From positions 3,354,001-3,418,000 of the forward strand of contig CP065018.1 in assembly GCA_016700415.1 (NCBI GenBank): 64,000 nt of DNA, given 5' to 3'. Origin of the DNA: Flavobacteriales bacterium. Lineage in GTDB: Bacteria > Bacteroidota > Bacteroidia > Flavobacteriales_F > PHOS-HE28. The position numbers and the translations under genes are program-made. Shown piece after piece: positions 7,263-15,011 of the stretch. The stretch's first letter is position 1. Every line of letters starts with the position of its first letter. Under the pieces are notes generated by a model. The model was not told where the DNA came from and did no database searches. It saw only the letters and a program-made list of their open reading frames with translations.

Positions 7263-7468
7263 AGCGCATCTGGTTGCTCACCACTATCGGTGTCATCCTC
7301 GGTGCCGTAGCCGGTTGGTTCTACTGGAGCCAATGGGGATGCATCGCGGGCTGCTCGATCACGGGCAGCCCGGTGAACAGTACACTGTATGGCGCGTTCA
7401 TGGGCGGACTGCTCGTGAATTCGGTCAGGAAGGAGAAGAAAAACGAACAACCAAAAAACAACAACTGA
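7259..7468 (+). CDS. small membrane protein, DUF6132-like
   Basis: The ATG at 7259 overlaps the stop of the previous gene (ATGA), giving a 69-residue protein starting MKRIWLLTTIGVILGAVAG. It has one hydrophobic helix, the Cys pair in WGCIAGCSITGSP, a short second hydrophobic segment and a lysine/asparagine-rich tail. The layout resembles small Bacteroidota proteins of the DUF6132 type, though that assignment is from memory of the pattern. The two Cys residues near the membrane face suggest a link to thiol chemistry, in keeping with its neighbours. Confidence 0.65.
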   Translation: MKRIWLLTTIGVILGAVAGWFYWSQWGCIAGCSITGSPVNSTLYGAFMGGLLVNSVRKEKKNEQPKNNN

Positions 7469-7774
7469 ATGTTCCGCACACTTTTCGGAATGGGTCCCAA
7501 GGTGGACCTGAAAGAGATCAAGAGCAACGGGGCGACGATCCTGGACGTCCGCACCACGGGTGAATTCGCAGGAGGCCATGTGAAGGGCTCCATCAACATC
7601 CCGCTGGACAGGCTCCAGGGACAGCTGAAAAAACTGCCCAAGGGCAAGCCCGTGATCGCTTGCTGCCTCAGCGGGGCGCGCAGCGGTAGTGCGGTCTCCA
7701 TCCTGAAGTCGGAGGGATACGAGGCCTACAACGGAGGTGGCTGGTCCGGTCTGGATCGCGAGCTCAATAGCTGA
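7469..7774 (+). CDS. single-domain rhodanese sulfurtransferase
   Basis: The 101-residue protein starts directly after the previous stop. It shows the rhodanese fold landmarks ILDVRTTGEFAGGHVKGSINIPL and the active-site loop ACCLSGARSGSA, in which the second Cys is at the catalytic position, followed by GYEAYNGGGWSGL. Rhodaneses carry sulfane sulfur as a cysteine persulfide. With a thioredoxin two genes further on and an MBL-rhodanese nearby, it probably passes sulfur between persulfide donors and thiol acceptors. Confidence 0.9.
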   Translation: MFRTLFGMGPKVDLKEIKSNGATILDVRTTGEFAGGHVKGSINIPLDRLQGQLKKLPKGKPVIACCLSGARSGSAVSILKSEGYEAYNGGGWSGLDRELNS

Positions 7775-8010
7775 TGAAGGACCTGCTGAGCAACTGGAAC
7801 TTCGCCCGCTTGCTGCGCTTGGTGCTTGCCGGGGCGTTCCTCGGGGCAGCGGTCTCCAGCGGCGAATGGGTCGCCTATGTTGTCGCGGCGGTATTCGGCT
7901 TGCAAGCCATCCTCAACGTGGGCTGCTGCGGTACCTCATGTGCAGCCCCGCCGGCGGACCGGAAGACCGGGAACATTGTTCAGGAAGTGGATTACGAAGA
8001 ATTGCATTGA
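7774..8010 (+). CDS. small Cys-rich membrane protein of the rhodanese operon
   Basis: This 78-residue protein starts in a TGATG overlap with the rhodanese gene. A hydrophobic N-terminal half (LLRLVLAGAFLGAAVSSGEW, then a second helix) is followed by NVGCCGTSCAAPP with three Cys, then a polar tail. Similar proteins next to rhodanese genes are common in Bacteroidota as I recall, but no function is established. The CCGTSC cluster could bind metal or carry sulfur at the membrane. Confidence 0.65.
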   Translation: MKDLLSNWNFARLLRLVLAGAFLGAAVSSGEWVAYVVAAVFGLQAILNVGCCGTSCAAPPADRKTGNIVQEVDYEELH

Positions 8011-8012
8011 CG

Positions 8013-8318
8013 ATGGCTGAAAAAACAGGCTTCAAGGAATTGATCAACGGCGACAAGCCCGTGGTCGTGGATTTTTTTGCCGAATGGTGCGGGCCGTGCA
8101 AGACGATGAAGCCCATCCTCGACGCGTTCAAGGGTGAAGTGGGCGACAAAGCGGTGGTGATCAAGGTGGACATCGATAAGAACCCTGCGGCGGCCCAGGC
8201 ATACAAGGTGCGTGGCGTGCCCACGTTGGCGATCTTCAAGAAAGGACAGGTGGTGTGGAGGCAGAGCGGCGTGATGAGCGCAGCGCAGATGCAGGAGGCG
8301 CTGCGCCCATTCCTGTGA
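8013..8318 (+). CDS. trxA: thioredoxin
   Basis: This 101-residue thioredoxin has the redox motif FFAEWCGPCKTMKP with Cys26 and Cys29 and the cis-proline segment VRGVPTLAIFKKGQ. It lacks a signal peptide and so acts in the cytoplasm, reducing disulfides and probably releasing persulfide sulfur from the upstream rhodanese. ATG at 8013 gives the normal length; the longer frame upstream overlaps the Cys-rich protein gene. It is the last gene of the compact operon starting at 7062. Confidence 0.93.
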   Translation: MAEKTGFKELINGDKPVVVDFFAEWCGPCKTMKPILDAFKGEVGDKAVVIKVDIDKNPAAAQAYKVRGVPTLAIFKKGQVVWRQSGVMSAAQMQEALRPFL

Positions 8319-8336
8319 GGTCGGACCGGACAGGTG

Positions 8337-8372
8337 GCGTGGACAGGATTGCAGGATTTACAGGATCTGACC
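8337..8372. repeat. short intergenic repeat (ACAGGATTGCAGGATTTACA type)
   Basis: The gap after thioredoxin contains GGACAGGATTGCAGGATTTA followed by more AGGAT units and then a CCCGCCGAACGGCGGG hairpin. It resembles the other word-like intergenic repeats in this window and encodes nothing convincing. Confidence 0.5.
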
Positions 8373-8418
8373 CGCCGAACGGCGGGAGGTGATCAGCTCC
8401 GAAGTTGCCGCCCGGACT

Positions 8419-9063
8419 CTATTCGGTCACTCCAAGTCGACCATTTGGGAGCGGCTCTCCCACCGCGGTAAGGTGTACTTCGATCACCCCGCGTGAAAGC
8501 GTCACCATCCCACGTCGCTGCAACTGTTGTAGCAGGCGCGTCACCACTTCGCGTGGTGAGCCGAGTTCCTGCGCAATGTCCTGATGCGTGGCCTTCAACG
8601 CGGTGTTCCCCGTGGCCTGCACACGTTTCACAAGGTAGTCCCAGAGCTGTTCGTCCATTTTGAGGAAGGCCAATTTTTCAATGGTCTCCAACAGCTCCCC
8701 GAAGCGTTGTGCCTGCGCCGCGCCCACGTACCGGCGCCATTCCGGATAGACCATCCATTCGTCGGCATAGCGCGCGGGGATCATCAGCAGCTCGGCTTCC
8801 TCCTCCACCACGGCCATGACGGCGCTGGTCTTCCGGGCTTCACAGCAGGTCAGTGAAAGTGAGCAGGTCTCGCCCGGCATGATGTGGTAGAGGAAGCGCT
8901 CCTTGCCCTCCTCGTCCTGTGCAAGGATCCGCAGGCTTCCCTTTTCCACGATCGGTATTTGGGTAATGACGTCCCCAACGTTCATGATCACCGCGCCGAC
9001 GGGGAATGAACGCCGCACGGCCACGCTGTCGAATGCCTCCTTCAATGCCTGCTCCATGAACAT
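8419..9063 (-). CDS. Crp/Fnr-family transcription regulator
   Basis: The 214-residue protein has an N-terminal cyclic-nucleotide-binding-type beta barrel (about 15-115) and a C-terminal winged helix. The recognition helix SPREVVTRLLQQL keeps the Arg-Glu-x-x-x-Arg pattern that reads TGTGA half-sites in Crp. The barrel contains SLSLTCCEARKTSA; the adjacent Cys pair could sense redox, sulfide or a metal, which is inference. It lies beside, and convergent with, the thiol operon, whose divergent promoter holds two fitting operators (6966-6981, 6999-7014). It is therefore the best candidate for the local regulator. Confidence 0.9.
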   Translation of the reverse strand: MFMEQALKEAFDSVAVRRSFPVGAVIMNVGDVITQIPIVEKGSLRILAQDEEGKERFLYHIMPGETCSLSLTCCEARKTSAVMAVVEEEAELLMIPARYADEWMVYPEWRRYVGAAQAQRFGELLETIEKLAFLKMDEQLWDYLVKRVQATGNTALKATHQDIAQELGSPREVVTRLLQQLQRRGMVTLSRGVIEVHLTAVGEPLPNGRLGVTE

Positions 9064-9090
9064 GGACGCAAGGTACAGATCGACCGGGGA

Positions 9091-9498
9091 TCAACCTTCA
9101 GACCGTCCGGGTTTCTCCTTTACCACGCCCGGACCCTTGTACTCGAAGAACATGTTGGCCCACGTGATCTTGCTGAGCGCGTAGAACAGTGGTGCGCCGA
9201 GAAACAGCACCATGCCGATCAGTCCAATTTGCCAGTGCAATGCAAGGTCCGGCGCCAACACTTGAATAGCCACCCAGATGCTCACGGCCACCGCCACGGT
9301 GATGGCATAGGAAACATACATGGCCCCGAAGTAGAAGCCCGGCTCTATACTGTACTTGCGCTGGCAAGCGGGGCACCGCTCCAACAGGTCGCCGGCGCGC
9401 CTCAGGTTATACGGATGGGCCACGAAGAATTGGCCCTCATGGCAGAAGGGGCACTTGAAGTTGAGGATGCTATAGAGCTTGGTGACTTTCCATTCCAT
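9091..9498 (-). CDS. DUF983 zinc-ribbon membrane protein
   Basis: From ATG at 9498 this is a 135-residue protein. Near the N-terminus CPFCHEGQFF and, about 28 residues later, RCPACQRKYSIEPGFYFGAMY form the four-Cys ribbon of the DUF983 family, and two transmembrane helices follow. The family is widespread in Bacteroidota and Alphaproteobacteria, often near cytochrome oxidase genes, but its function is unknown. The longer open frame upstream is antisense to the next gene and was not used. Confidence 0.85.
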   Translation of the reverse strand: MEWKVTKLYSILNFKCPFCHEGQFFVAHPYNLRRAGDLLERCPACQRKYSIEPGFYFGAMYVSYAITVAVAVSIWVAIQVLAPDLALHWQIGLIGMVLFLGAPLFYALSKITWANMFFEYKGPGVVKEKPGRSEG

Positions 9499-9558
9499 GC
9501 TGCAAAGATCGCATAAGGCAACGCGCTTCCGCCGGTTTGCACCAACTTCGCGCTCCAC

Positions 9559-10179
9559 ATGCGCATCCTTCTGCCCGCCTTCCTGCTGCTTTTGATGTCC
9601 GGCGTTCAAGCACAGGACAAGATCAGCCTGATGAACGGGCAGGTGCTGGAGGGCAAGGTGATCGGACAGAGCACCTTGGAGATCCGCTACTTGGTGCCGA
9701 AAAGGCACAAGATGGTGGAGCGCTCCGAGCCCACCAGCAGTGTTTTCAGCGTCACCGACAGCTTGGGCGATGAGAAGGTATGGTACTTCAAGGACACCCT
9801 TTTCGGCAACGACTATACCATACCGGAAATGCGCTGGTTCATGAACGGGGAGCGGGATGCGCGGAAGGGCTACAGGCCCATCCTGCCCATGCTTGGTGGC
9901 TTTGCGCTCGGTGCAGGTCTTACCATGGCCTTGGACCTCGAGGTGAACTCGTTGATCATCCCTCCGGTTTATGCCGGCATCATGGCATGGCCCCGCGTTT
10001 ACGTCACCCGCGGCTCCATCTCGGACCCGAACATGGAGGGCGACCCTGTATATGCAACAGGCTACAGCGCTGCGGGGCGGCCCAAGCGAGTGGTGCGCAG
10101 CCTGCTTTCCACGGCCGTGGGCGTCGTGTTCGGCTTGGCGATGAACCGCTATGTGATCAACCCCGCGCAGAACCGGTAG
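9559..10179 (+). CDS. secreted or envelope protein of unknown function
   Basis: This 206-residue protein starts with a clear signal peptide (MRILLPAFLLLLMSGVQAQ). It then has a short beta-rich segment (DKISLMNGQVLEGKVIGQST) and, from about residue 115, two or three hydrophobic glycine-rich stretches that could be membrane helices. I do not recognise a family. It sits four bases upstream of a UbiA-like gene and is probably co-transcribed with it. The N-terminal segment resembles short domains seen in Bacteroidota envelope proteins that follow a signal peptide with KI-L-NG. Confidence 0.7.
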   Translation: MRILLPAFLLLLMSGVQAQDKISLMNGQVLEGKVIGQSTLEIRYLVPKRHKMVERSEPTSSVFSVTDSLGDEKVWYFKDTLFGNDYTIPEMRWFMNGERDARKGYRPILPMLGGFALGAGLTMALDLEVNSLIIPPVYAGIMAWPRVYVTRGSISDPNMEGDPVYATGYSAAGRPKRVVRSLLSTAVGVVFGLAMNRYVINPAQNR

Positions 10180-10182
10180 GCT

Positions 10183-11052
10183 ATGAGGGGCGAGGTCCGC
10201 AACCCGGTGTTGCAGTGGCTGATCTATGGCCATGTCTGGGTAGCCCTCGCGGTCGCGGCACAGATCCTATGGACCACGATGTTCCTGCACGAGGGAGCGC
10301 TCGCACAGCGCTATGCCTTGGCGGCTTTTCTTGGCTCGTTCACCGCATACGGGGTGATGCGCTTGGCGCGGATCAAGGGGCCTGAGGGCGAGGAATATGC
10401 GAACCTGATCTGGTACCGCTCCAACAAGATGGTGATGAACGTGCTGGTGGGCCTGTGCGGTATCGCGGCGTTCCTCTTGCTGTGGCCGCTGTGGTCGAAG
10501 ATCTGGCAGATGATGGTCCCGGCCGTGGTGCTGACGTTCTTCTATGTCACGCCGTTCACCTCCTCCAAGGGCATCGGTATCGGCCTGCGCATGGTGCCCT
10601 TCCTGAAGGCCCTGCTGATCGCCGGGCTGTGGGCCATCGTCACCGTGGCCATACCGCTGCATCTCGATCCGGTAGGTTTCACCGGTTTCACCGTGATCGC
10701 GCTCACCTGCATGCGCGTGCCGCTGATCCTCTCCCTGGCCATCCTCTTCGACGTCCGCGACCAGGCCAGCGACGATCCCGCCCTGCGCACCGTGCCCATC
10801 GTTTTCGGCACCCGGGCGGCGAAAGGCATCGCGCTGTTCTTCCTGCTGTGCTCCGCAGCGTTCGAGGTGATCTTCCTGCGCGGCCTCGGCTACATGACGG
10901 CCTCGTGGGTGATCCTGATCGGCTATACGTTCGGGGTGGTGCTCACCGTGCGCGCCAAACCCGAGCGTGACGCGTTCTACTACGCCATCCTCGTGGACGG
11001 TGTGATGATCGCCGTACCGCTGTGCGCATGGGCGGGGGTGATGCTGGGGTGA
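10183..11052 (+). CDS. UbiA-like membrane protein
   Basis: This 289-residue protein has eight to nine hydrophobic helices with the spacing of UbiA-family prenyltransferases. It has DVRDQASDDPALRT at the position of the second Asp-rich motif of UbiA enzymes. The first motif (NDxxDxxxD) is not evident; GSFTAYGVMRLARIKG stands in that region. It may be a divergent family member with altered chemistry or one that no longer transfers prenyl groups. It probably shares a transcript with the upstream secreted protein. Repeats follow its stop codon. Confidence 0.65.
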   Translation: MRGEVRNPVLQWLIYGHVWVALAVAAQILWTTMFLHEGALAQRYALAAFLGSFTAYGVMRLARIKGPEGEEYANLIWYRSNKMVMNVLVGLCGIAAFLLLWPLWSKIWQMMVPAVVLTFFYVTPFTSSKGIGIGLRMVPFLKALLIAGLWAIVTVAIPLHLDPVGFTGFTVIALTCMRVPLILSLAILFDVRDQASDDPALRTVPIVFGTRAAKGIALFFLLCSAAFEVIFLRGLGYMTASWVILIGYTFGVVLTVRAKPERDAFYYAILVDGVMIAVPLCAWAGVMLG

Positions 11053-11165
11053 AGGACGACCACGAAGGACACCAAGCGTTGAACGTACAGTCGGCAGTTG
11101 GCAGTGGCAGTCGGCAGTAGGATTTCATCTTTGTGTCCTTCGTGTCCTTAGTGGTAGAAACCAAA
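11053..11165. repeat. intergenic repeat with inverted 'CCACGAAGGACAC' arms
   Basis: ACCACGAAGGACACCAAG at 11059-11076 is partly complementary to the region ending GTGTCCTTAGTGGT at about 11143-11156. Between these arms lies CAGTCGGCAGTTGGCAGT-type sequence shared with the repeats at 2.5 and 57.7 kb. It can fold into a hairpin and encodes no protein. Confidence 0.7.
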
Positions 11166-11192
11166 CGATGCCCGCTACATTCGCAGCACCCC

Positions 11193-12494
11193 ATGACGCT
11201 TCCCGAAAATACCGTAGCCTCCGCCCGCCAATGGGACGCAGAGGATCCGCTCCGTGCCTTCCGCAGTGAATTCCTTATCCCGCAAGACAACGGAAAAGAT
11301 GCTGTCTACTTCACCGGAAACTCGCTCGGCTTGCAGCCCAAGGGGGCAGAAGCCGCGCTGAAGCAGGAGCTGGAGGATTGGGCGCGTTTCGGTGTGGAAG
11401 GCCACTTCGAGGCGAAGCATCCTTGGTACAGTTACCACGAAGAACTCACGGATGGCGCTGCGAAAGTTGTCGGCGCGCGCACTGAGGAGGTGGTGATGAT
11501 GAACCAGCTCACGAGCAACTTGCACTTCCTGCTCGTCAGCTTCTACCGGCCGAAGGGAAAGCGCGTGAAAATCCTCACTGAGCAGCGTCCCTTTCCGAGC
11601 GACACTTACGCGCTGGCCTCACAGATCGCCTTCCACGGCCTCGATCCGAAGCAGCATCTCGTGGAGGTGCAGCCGCGCAAAGGCGAGCACATCTTGCGCA
11701 CGGAGGATATCCTCGCGAAGATCGATGAGCTGGGCGATGAGCTGGCCTTGGTGCTGATCGGCGGCGTGCAGTTCTACACGGGCCAGGCGTTCGCACTGGA
11801 AGCTATCACTGCCAAAGCGCATGAGTTGGGTGCCATCGCAGGCTTCGACCTGGCGCATGCCGCAGGCAACATGCCGGTGCAACTGCACGACTGGAACGTG
11901 GACTTCGCCTGCTGGTGTACCTACAAATACCTCAACAGCGGTCCGGGCAGCGTGGGCGGCGCGTTCATACATGAGCGCCATCTGAAGGCCGATCTTCCGC
12001 GCTTCGCAGGTTGGTGGGGCCACGACAAGAACACACGCTTCCAGATGGGGCCGGAGTTCAGTCCGATGCCGACCGCGGAAGGCTGGCAGGTGAGCAACGC
12101 AGCGGTCTTCAACATGGCGATCCACCGTGTTTCATTGGAGCAGTTCGGTCGTGCGGGGATGCAGCGCTTGCGCGCGAAGGCGTTGCTCTTAACGGGCTAT
12201 GCCGAAGCCATCATCCAAGGCATCAACAAAATGCACAACGTCCAACTGGAGATCATCACGCCAAGTGATCCGGAACAGCGCGGATGTCAATTGTCCATCT
12301 TCGCACACGGCATGGGCAAGGACCTCTTTGATAAACTCACCGCGCAAGGAATTTCCTTGGATTGGCGAGAACCGAACGCTTCGGCCCCGCTCAGCGCGGG
12401 TGTGATCCGCATTGCGCCGGTGCCGATGTACAACAGCTTCGAGGACGTTTGGCGGTTCGGGGAAGCATTGGGATCACTGATGAAAGAGCGGTGA
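11193..12494 (+). CDS. kynU: kynureninase
   Basis: This 433-residue PLP enzyme of fold type I cleaves kynurenine or 3-hydroxykynurenine to anthranilate or 3-hydroxyanthranilate plus alanine. Visible landmarks are YFTGNSLGLQPKGAE, the PLP-pocket segment MNQLTSNLHFLL, GFDLAHAAGNMPV (PLP-ring Asp), the Schiff-base Lys in CTYKYLNSGPG and RFAGWWGHD. ATG at 11193 starts the conserved region; upstream is repeat. Kynurenine 3-monooxygenase follows at 12615, so the likely physiological substrate is 3-hydroxykynurenine. Confidence 0.95.
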   Translation: MTLPENTVASARQWDAEDPLRAFRSEFLIPQDNGKDAVYFTGNSLGLQPKGAEAALKQELEDWARFGVEGHFEAKHPWYSYHEELTDGAAKVVGARTEEVVMMNQLTSNLHFLLVSFYRPKGKRVKILTEQRPFPSDTYALASQIAFHGLDPKQHLVEVQPRKGEHILRTEDILAKIDELGDELALVLIGGVQFYTGQAFALEAITAKAHELGAIAGFDLAHAAGNMPVQLHDWNVDFACWCTYKYLNSGPGSVGGAFIHERHLKADLPRFAGWWGHDKNTRFQMGPEFSPMPTAEGWQVSNAAVFNMAIHRVSLEQFGRAGMQRLRAKALLLTGYAEAIIQGINKMHNVQLEIITPSDPEQRGCQLSIFAHGMGKDLFDKLTAQGISLDWREPNASAPLSAGVIRIAPVPMYNSFEDVWRFGEALGSLMKER

Positions 12495-12612
12495 TCTCTG
12501 ACCATCTCAGATCTGCGTATATCAAAACGATCAGCGTCATCCGCGTTCCAAACGCCAAATTCAAATCAGCGTAGATCAGCTCTTTCAGCGTCATCTGCGT
12601 TCTATTCACCAG
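12495..12612. repeat. intergenic repeat of 'GATCAGCGTCATCCGCGTTC' type
   Basis: Between kynU and kmo are three degenerate units of the form ATCAGCGTCATCTGCGTTC, with a leading ATCTCAGATCTGCG. Near-identical words occur at 37940-37965, 38819-38919 and 57770-57785, so this is another member of the dispersed intergenic repeats. No coding potential is seen. Confidence 0.7.
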
Positions 12613-12614
12613 CA

Positions 12615-13970
12615 ATGAAGAACATCACCATCGTCGGCGGCGGATTGGTAGGTAGCCTGCTCGCCGTGCTCATGGCCAAGCGGGGCCACAAAGTGGATGT
12701 CTACGAGCGGCGTAGCGACCCCCGCACCGCCGACCAGTACGCGGGCCGCTCCATCAACCTCGTGGTGAGCCATCGCGGATGGACGGCCTTGCGCGTAGCG
12801 GGCATCGATGAGCGTATCCGCGAGATCACGGTGCCGGTTTATGCCCGGATGACGCACGATCCGCAAGGCAAGACCAACCGACTGCCGTACAGCATCGAGA
12901 ACAAGGCCATTTACTCAGTGAGCCGTGGGGAACTGAACAACCGCCTGCTGTCCGAAGCGGAGCGGATACCGGGCGTTACGCTGCATTTCGGCTATCGCTG
13001 CGATGACGTGGACCTGGATAACGCAAATTGCACCTTCAGCCGGAAAGGGGAGGAGCCGAAGACCGTGAAGGCCGACGTGGTGCTGGGCTGCGACGGCGCG
13101 TTCAGCGCGGTGCGGGCCAAGATGCAATACGGCCGCTTCAACTACAGCCAGGAATACATCGAGCACGATTACAAAGAGATCGCCTTCCCCGCCGGGCCGG
13201 ACGGCAGCCCGCTGATGGACCCGCAATGCCTGCACATCTGGCCGCGCCGCTACTACATGCTCATGGGCTTGGCCAATCAGGACGGCGGCTTCACAGGTAC
13301 GCTCTTCATGCCGCACAACGCCGGTCCCGAGGCACCCGACGCCGGTTTCGACAAGGTGCGCACCGAGGCCGAGGCTGATCGTTTCCTGAAGCAGCACTTC
13401 CCGGATGCCTACGCGCTGATCCCGGATATGACGCAGCAGTACATGCGCCATCCGCAGAGTACGCTGGTGGTCATCCGCTGCAGCCCGTGGACGCACGGTT
13501 CCACGGCCGCCCTCTTCGGCGATGCCGCCCACGCCATGGTGCCTTTTTACGGCGAAGGGATGAACGCCGGCTATGAGGATTGCAAAGTGCTGAACGATCT
13601 GCTGGATGAACACGGCGACGACAACTGGGGCGCGGTGCTCCACGCCTATGACCAGCATCGCGTAGCGAACGGCCACGCTATCGCGGACCTCAGCCTGCGC
13701 AACTTCACGGAGATGCGCGACCTCGTCGCCGACCCGAGGTTCATCCTCCGGAAGAAGATCGAAGGTCGCATCCAGGCCAAGCACCCGGACCAGTGGCTGC
13801 CGCTGTACACACAAGTGAAATTCACCGACATCCCCTATGTGGATGCGCTGCGTGAAGGCCAGCGGCATGACCGCATCATGGAGGAAGTACTGGCGATGCC
13901 GGGTATTGAAAGCAAGTGGGAAAGCGAGGAGGTGGAGCGGAAGGCGCTGGAGTTGTTGAAGCGGGTTTGA
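12615..13970 (+). CDS. kmo: kynurenine 3-monooxygenase
   Basis: The 451-residue flavoprotein hydroxylates L-kynurenine at C3 using NADPH and O2. It has the FAD Rossmann motif ITIVGGGLVGSLLAVLMA at the N-terminus, GRSINLVVSHRGW in the substrate region, LGCDGAFSAVR (DG motif) and the second FAD motif LFGDAAHAMVPFYGEGMNAG. Bacterial KMO is confined to some groups, including Bacteroidota. With kynureninase just upstream it forms the middle of the tryptophan-to-quinolinate route for NAD. The steps before and after are not in this window. Confidence 0.95.
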   Translation: MKNITIVGGGLVGSLLAVLMAKRGHKVDVYERRSDPRTADQYAGRSINLVVSHRGWTALRVAGIDERIREITVPVYARMTHDPQGKTNRLPYSIENKAIYSVSRGELNNRLLSEAERIPGVTLHFGYRCDDVDLDNANCTFSRKGEEPKTVKADVVLGCDGAFSAVRAKMQYGRFNYSQEYIEHDYKEIAFPAGPDGSPLMDPQCLHIWPRRYYMLMGLANQDGGFTGTLFMPHNAGPEAPDAGFDKVRTEAEADRFLKQHFPDAYALIPDMTQQYMRHPQSTLVVIRCSPWTHGSTAALFGDAAHAMVPFYGEGMNAGYEDCKVLNDLLDEHGDDNWGAVLHAYDQHRVANGHAIADLSLRNFTEMRDLVADPRFILRKKIEGRIQAKHPDQWLPLYTQVKFTDIPYVDALREGQRHDRIMEEVLAMPGIESKWESEEVERKALELLKRV

Positions 13971-14026
13971 ACAGCATGGACACGAATGTGAGGAGAATGT
14001 GCCTGCCAAGAGCGAAACAGTCTGCC

Positions 14027-14034
14027 TAACTTTG
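14027..14034 (+). promoter_or_regulatory. -7 promoter box TAACTTTG for the toxin-antitoxin pair
   Basis: A perfect TAnnTTTG box lies 17 bases before the antitoxin ATG. No good -33 TTG is seen at the usual spacing, so the promoter may need or be modulated by the antitoxin complex. Confidence 0.45.
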
Positions 14035-14051
14035 AGCGACCCCCCGGACCG

Positions 14052-14363
14052 ATGACAACTGCCGCGTTGAAGAAGAAGATCAAAGCCCTTGTGGACAAGG
14101 AGACCAATGAAAAGAAATTGGTGAAAGTCCATTCCACGCTTGTGCAGGAAACAAAGGCCGAAGCGGTCAAAAGGCGCATGTTGGAGGTAGCGAAAGAATC
14201 GGAACGCGATATCAAGGCCGGGCGGACCATGGGCATTGATGAGTTGCACGAAGACATGGAGCGGTACATCACTGAGATCTACTCCGGTAAACAAGGAAAA
14301 GTAGCTGCAGCGCGGAGGCCAAAAGCACAGCGCAGTCGCAGCACCAAAACAGACCCGCAGTGA
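14052..14363 (+). CDS. putative antitoxin
   Basis: This 103-residue, mostly helical and strongly charged protein (many Lys and Glu) has SERDIKAGRTMGIDELHEDMER in its second half, a pattern common in antitoxins of RelE/ParE modules, and a basic tail. It shares four bases with the following toxin gene (ATGA at 14360). I do not recognise a named DNA-binding fold in the N-terminal part. The assignment rests mainly on gene order and overlap. Confidence 0.7.
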   Translation: MTTAALKKKIKALVDKETNEKKLVKVHSTLVQETKAEAVKRRMLEVAKESERDIKAGRTMGIDELHEDMERYITEIYSGKQGKVAAARRPKAQRSRSTKTDPQ

Positions 14364-14659
14364 ATGTTGTTCTCACTGTTGCAGCGCGAGGTCGATTTCG
14401 CGAAGCGCTAAAGTTCTCTCGCGGATACATGACCGCGAGAGAGGCTCGCAAGGTGAATGCGGAAGTGAGGAAGGCTTTGAGGTATTTGGAAGGGCATCCG
14501 GTTTGGGGGGCCACGGAGGACTTGATGGGTGGTTCCCGGTATCGGTATCGACGGATCATTGTCGGGCACATCAAGATAATCTATCGGGTTGGGCGCACCA
14601 TCATTCACGTCACCGACATCTTCGACAGCCGTCAAGACCCCGGCAAAATGAAGGGCTGA
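14360..14659 (+). CDS. RelE/ParE-superfamily toxin
   Basis: The 99-residue protein has the RelE/ParE layout. An N-terminal helix pair is followed by a beta sheet with YRYRRIIVGHIKIIYRVG and the ending TIIHVTDIFDSRQDPGKM, where the Arg-Gln-Asp-Pro motif is typical of the ParE/YoeB side of the family. Members either cleave ribosome-bound mRNA or poison gyrase; the sequence alone does not decide which. It follows its antitoxin with a four-base overlap and lies directly before an IS110 element. Confidence 0.82.
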   Translation: MNVVLTVAARGRFREALKFSRGYMTAREARKVNAEVRKALRYLEGHPVWGATEDLMGGSRYRYRRIIVGHIKIIYRVGRTIIHVTDIFDSRQDPGKMKG

Positions 14660-15011
14660 GTGCCTGCAATCCATGCATCAGTAGGGTCTCGCTAACAGGC
14701 TTCTCTGACAGATAGCGGACCCTTTTATGTTTGCCGAAGTGAAGACGACGGAGTTCTCCGTTCAGTCCGATCCGGGTGGTTACATTGATGTTCATACATG
14801 ATGTGCCGCCTCGGCGTGTAAGGCCATGGGACCCTAGGTGAGCACTCCGCTACACCGTGACGCAGGAATGGCCTGCACGCTTGGCATCTTCAAGAGAAGG
14901 AACAGTACTTAAGGCCGAGCGATCGAGCCCGAATAAAGTAAAAGGAATTTCGATAGGGAGATGGGTGACATGTCGTGGATCCGTTCGATCACAGTTCAAA
15001 CCCCCAACACG
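14660..15011 (+). ncRNA. IS110 left-end non-coding region, candidate bridge RNA
   Basis: The 352 bases between the toxin gene and the transposase start hold no convincing ORF but several short inverted repeats. In the IS110 group the leader before the transposase encodes a structured bridge RNA whose two loops pair with target and donor DNA. Position and length fit. The exact element end and the RNA limits cannot be fixed by eye. Confidence 0.4.
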
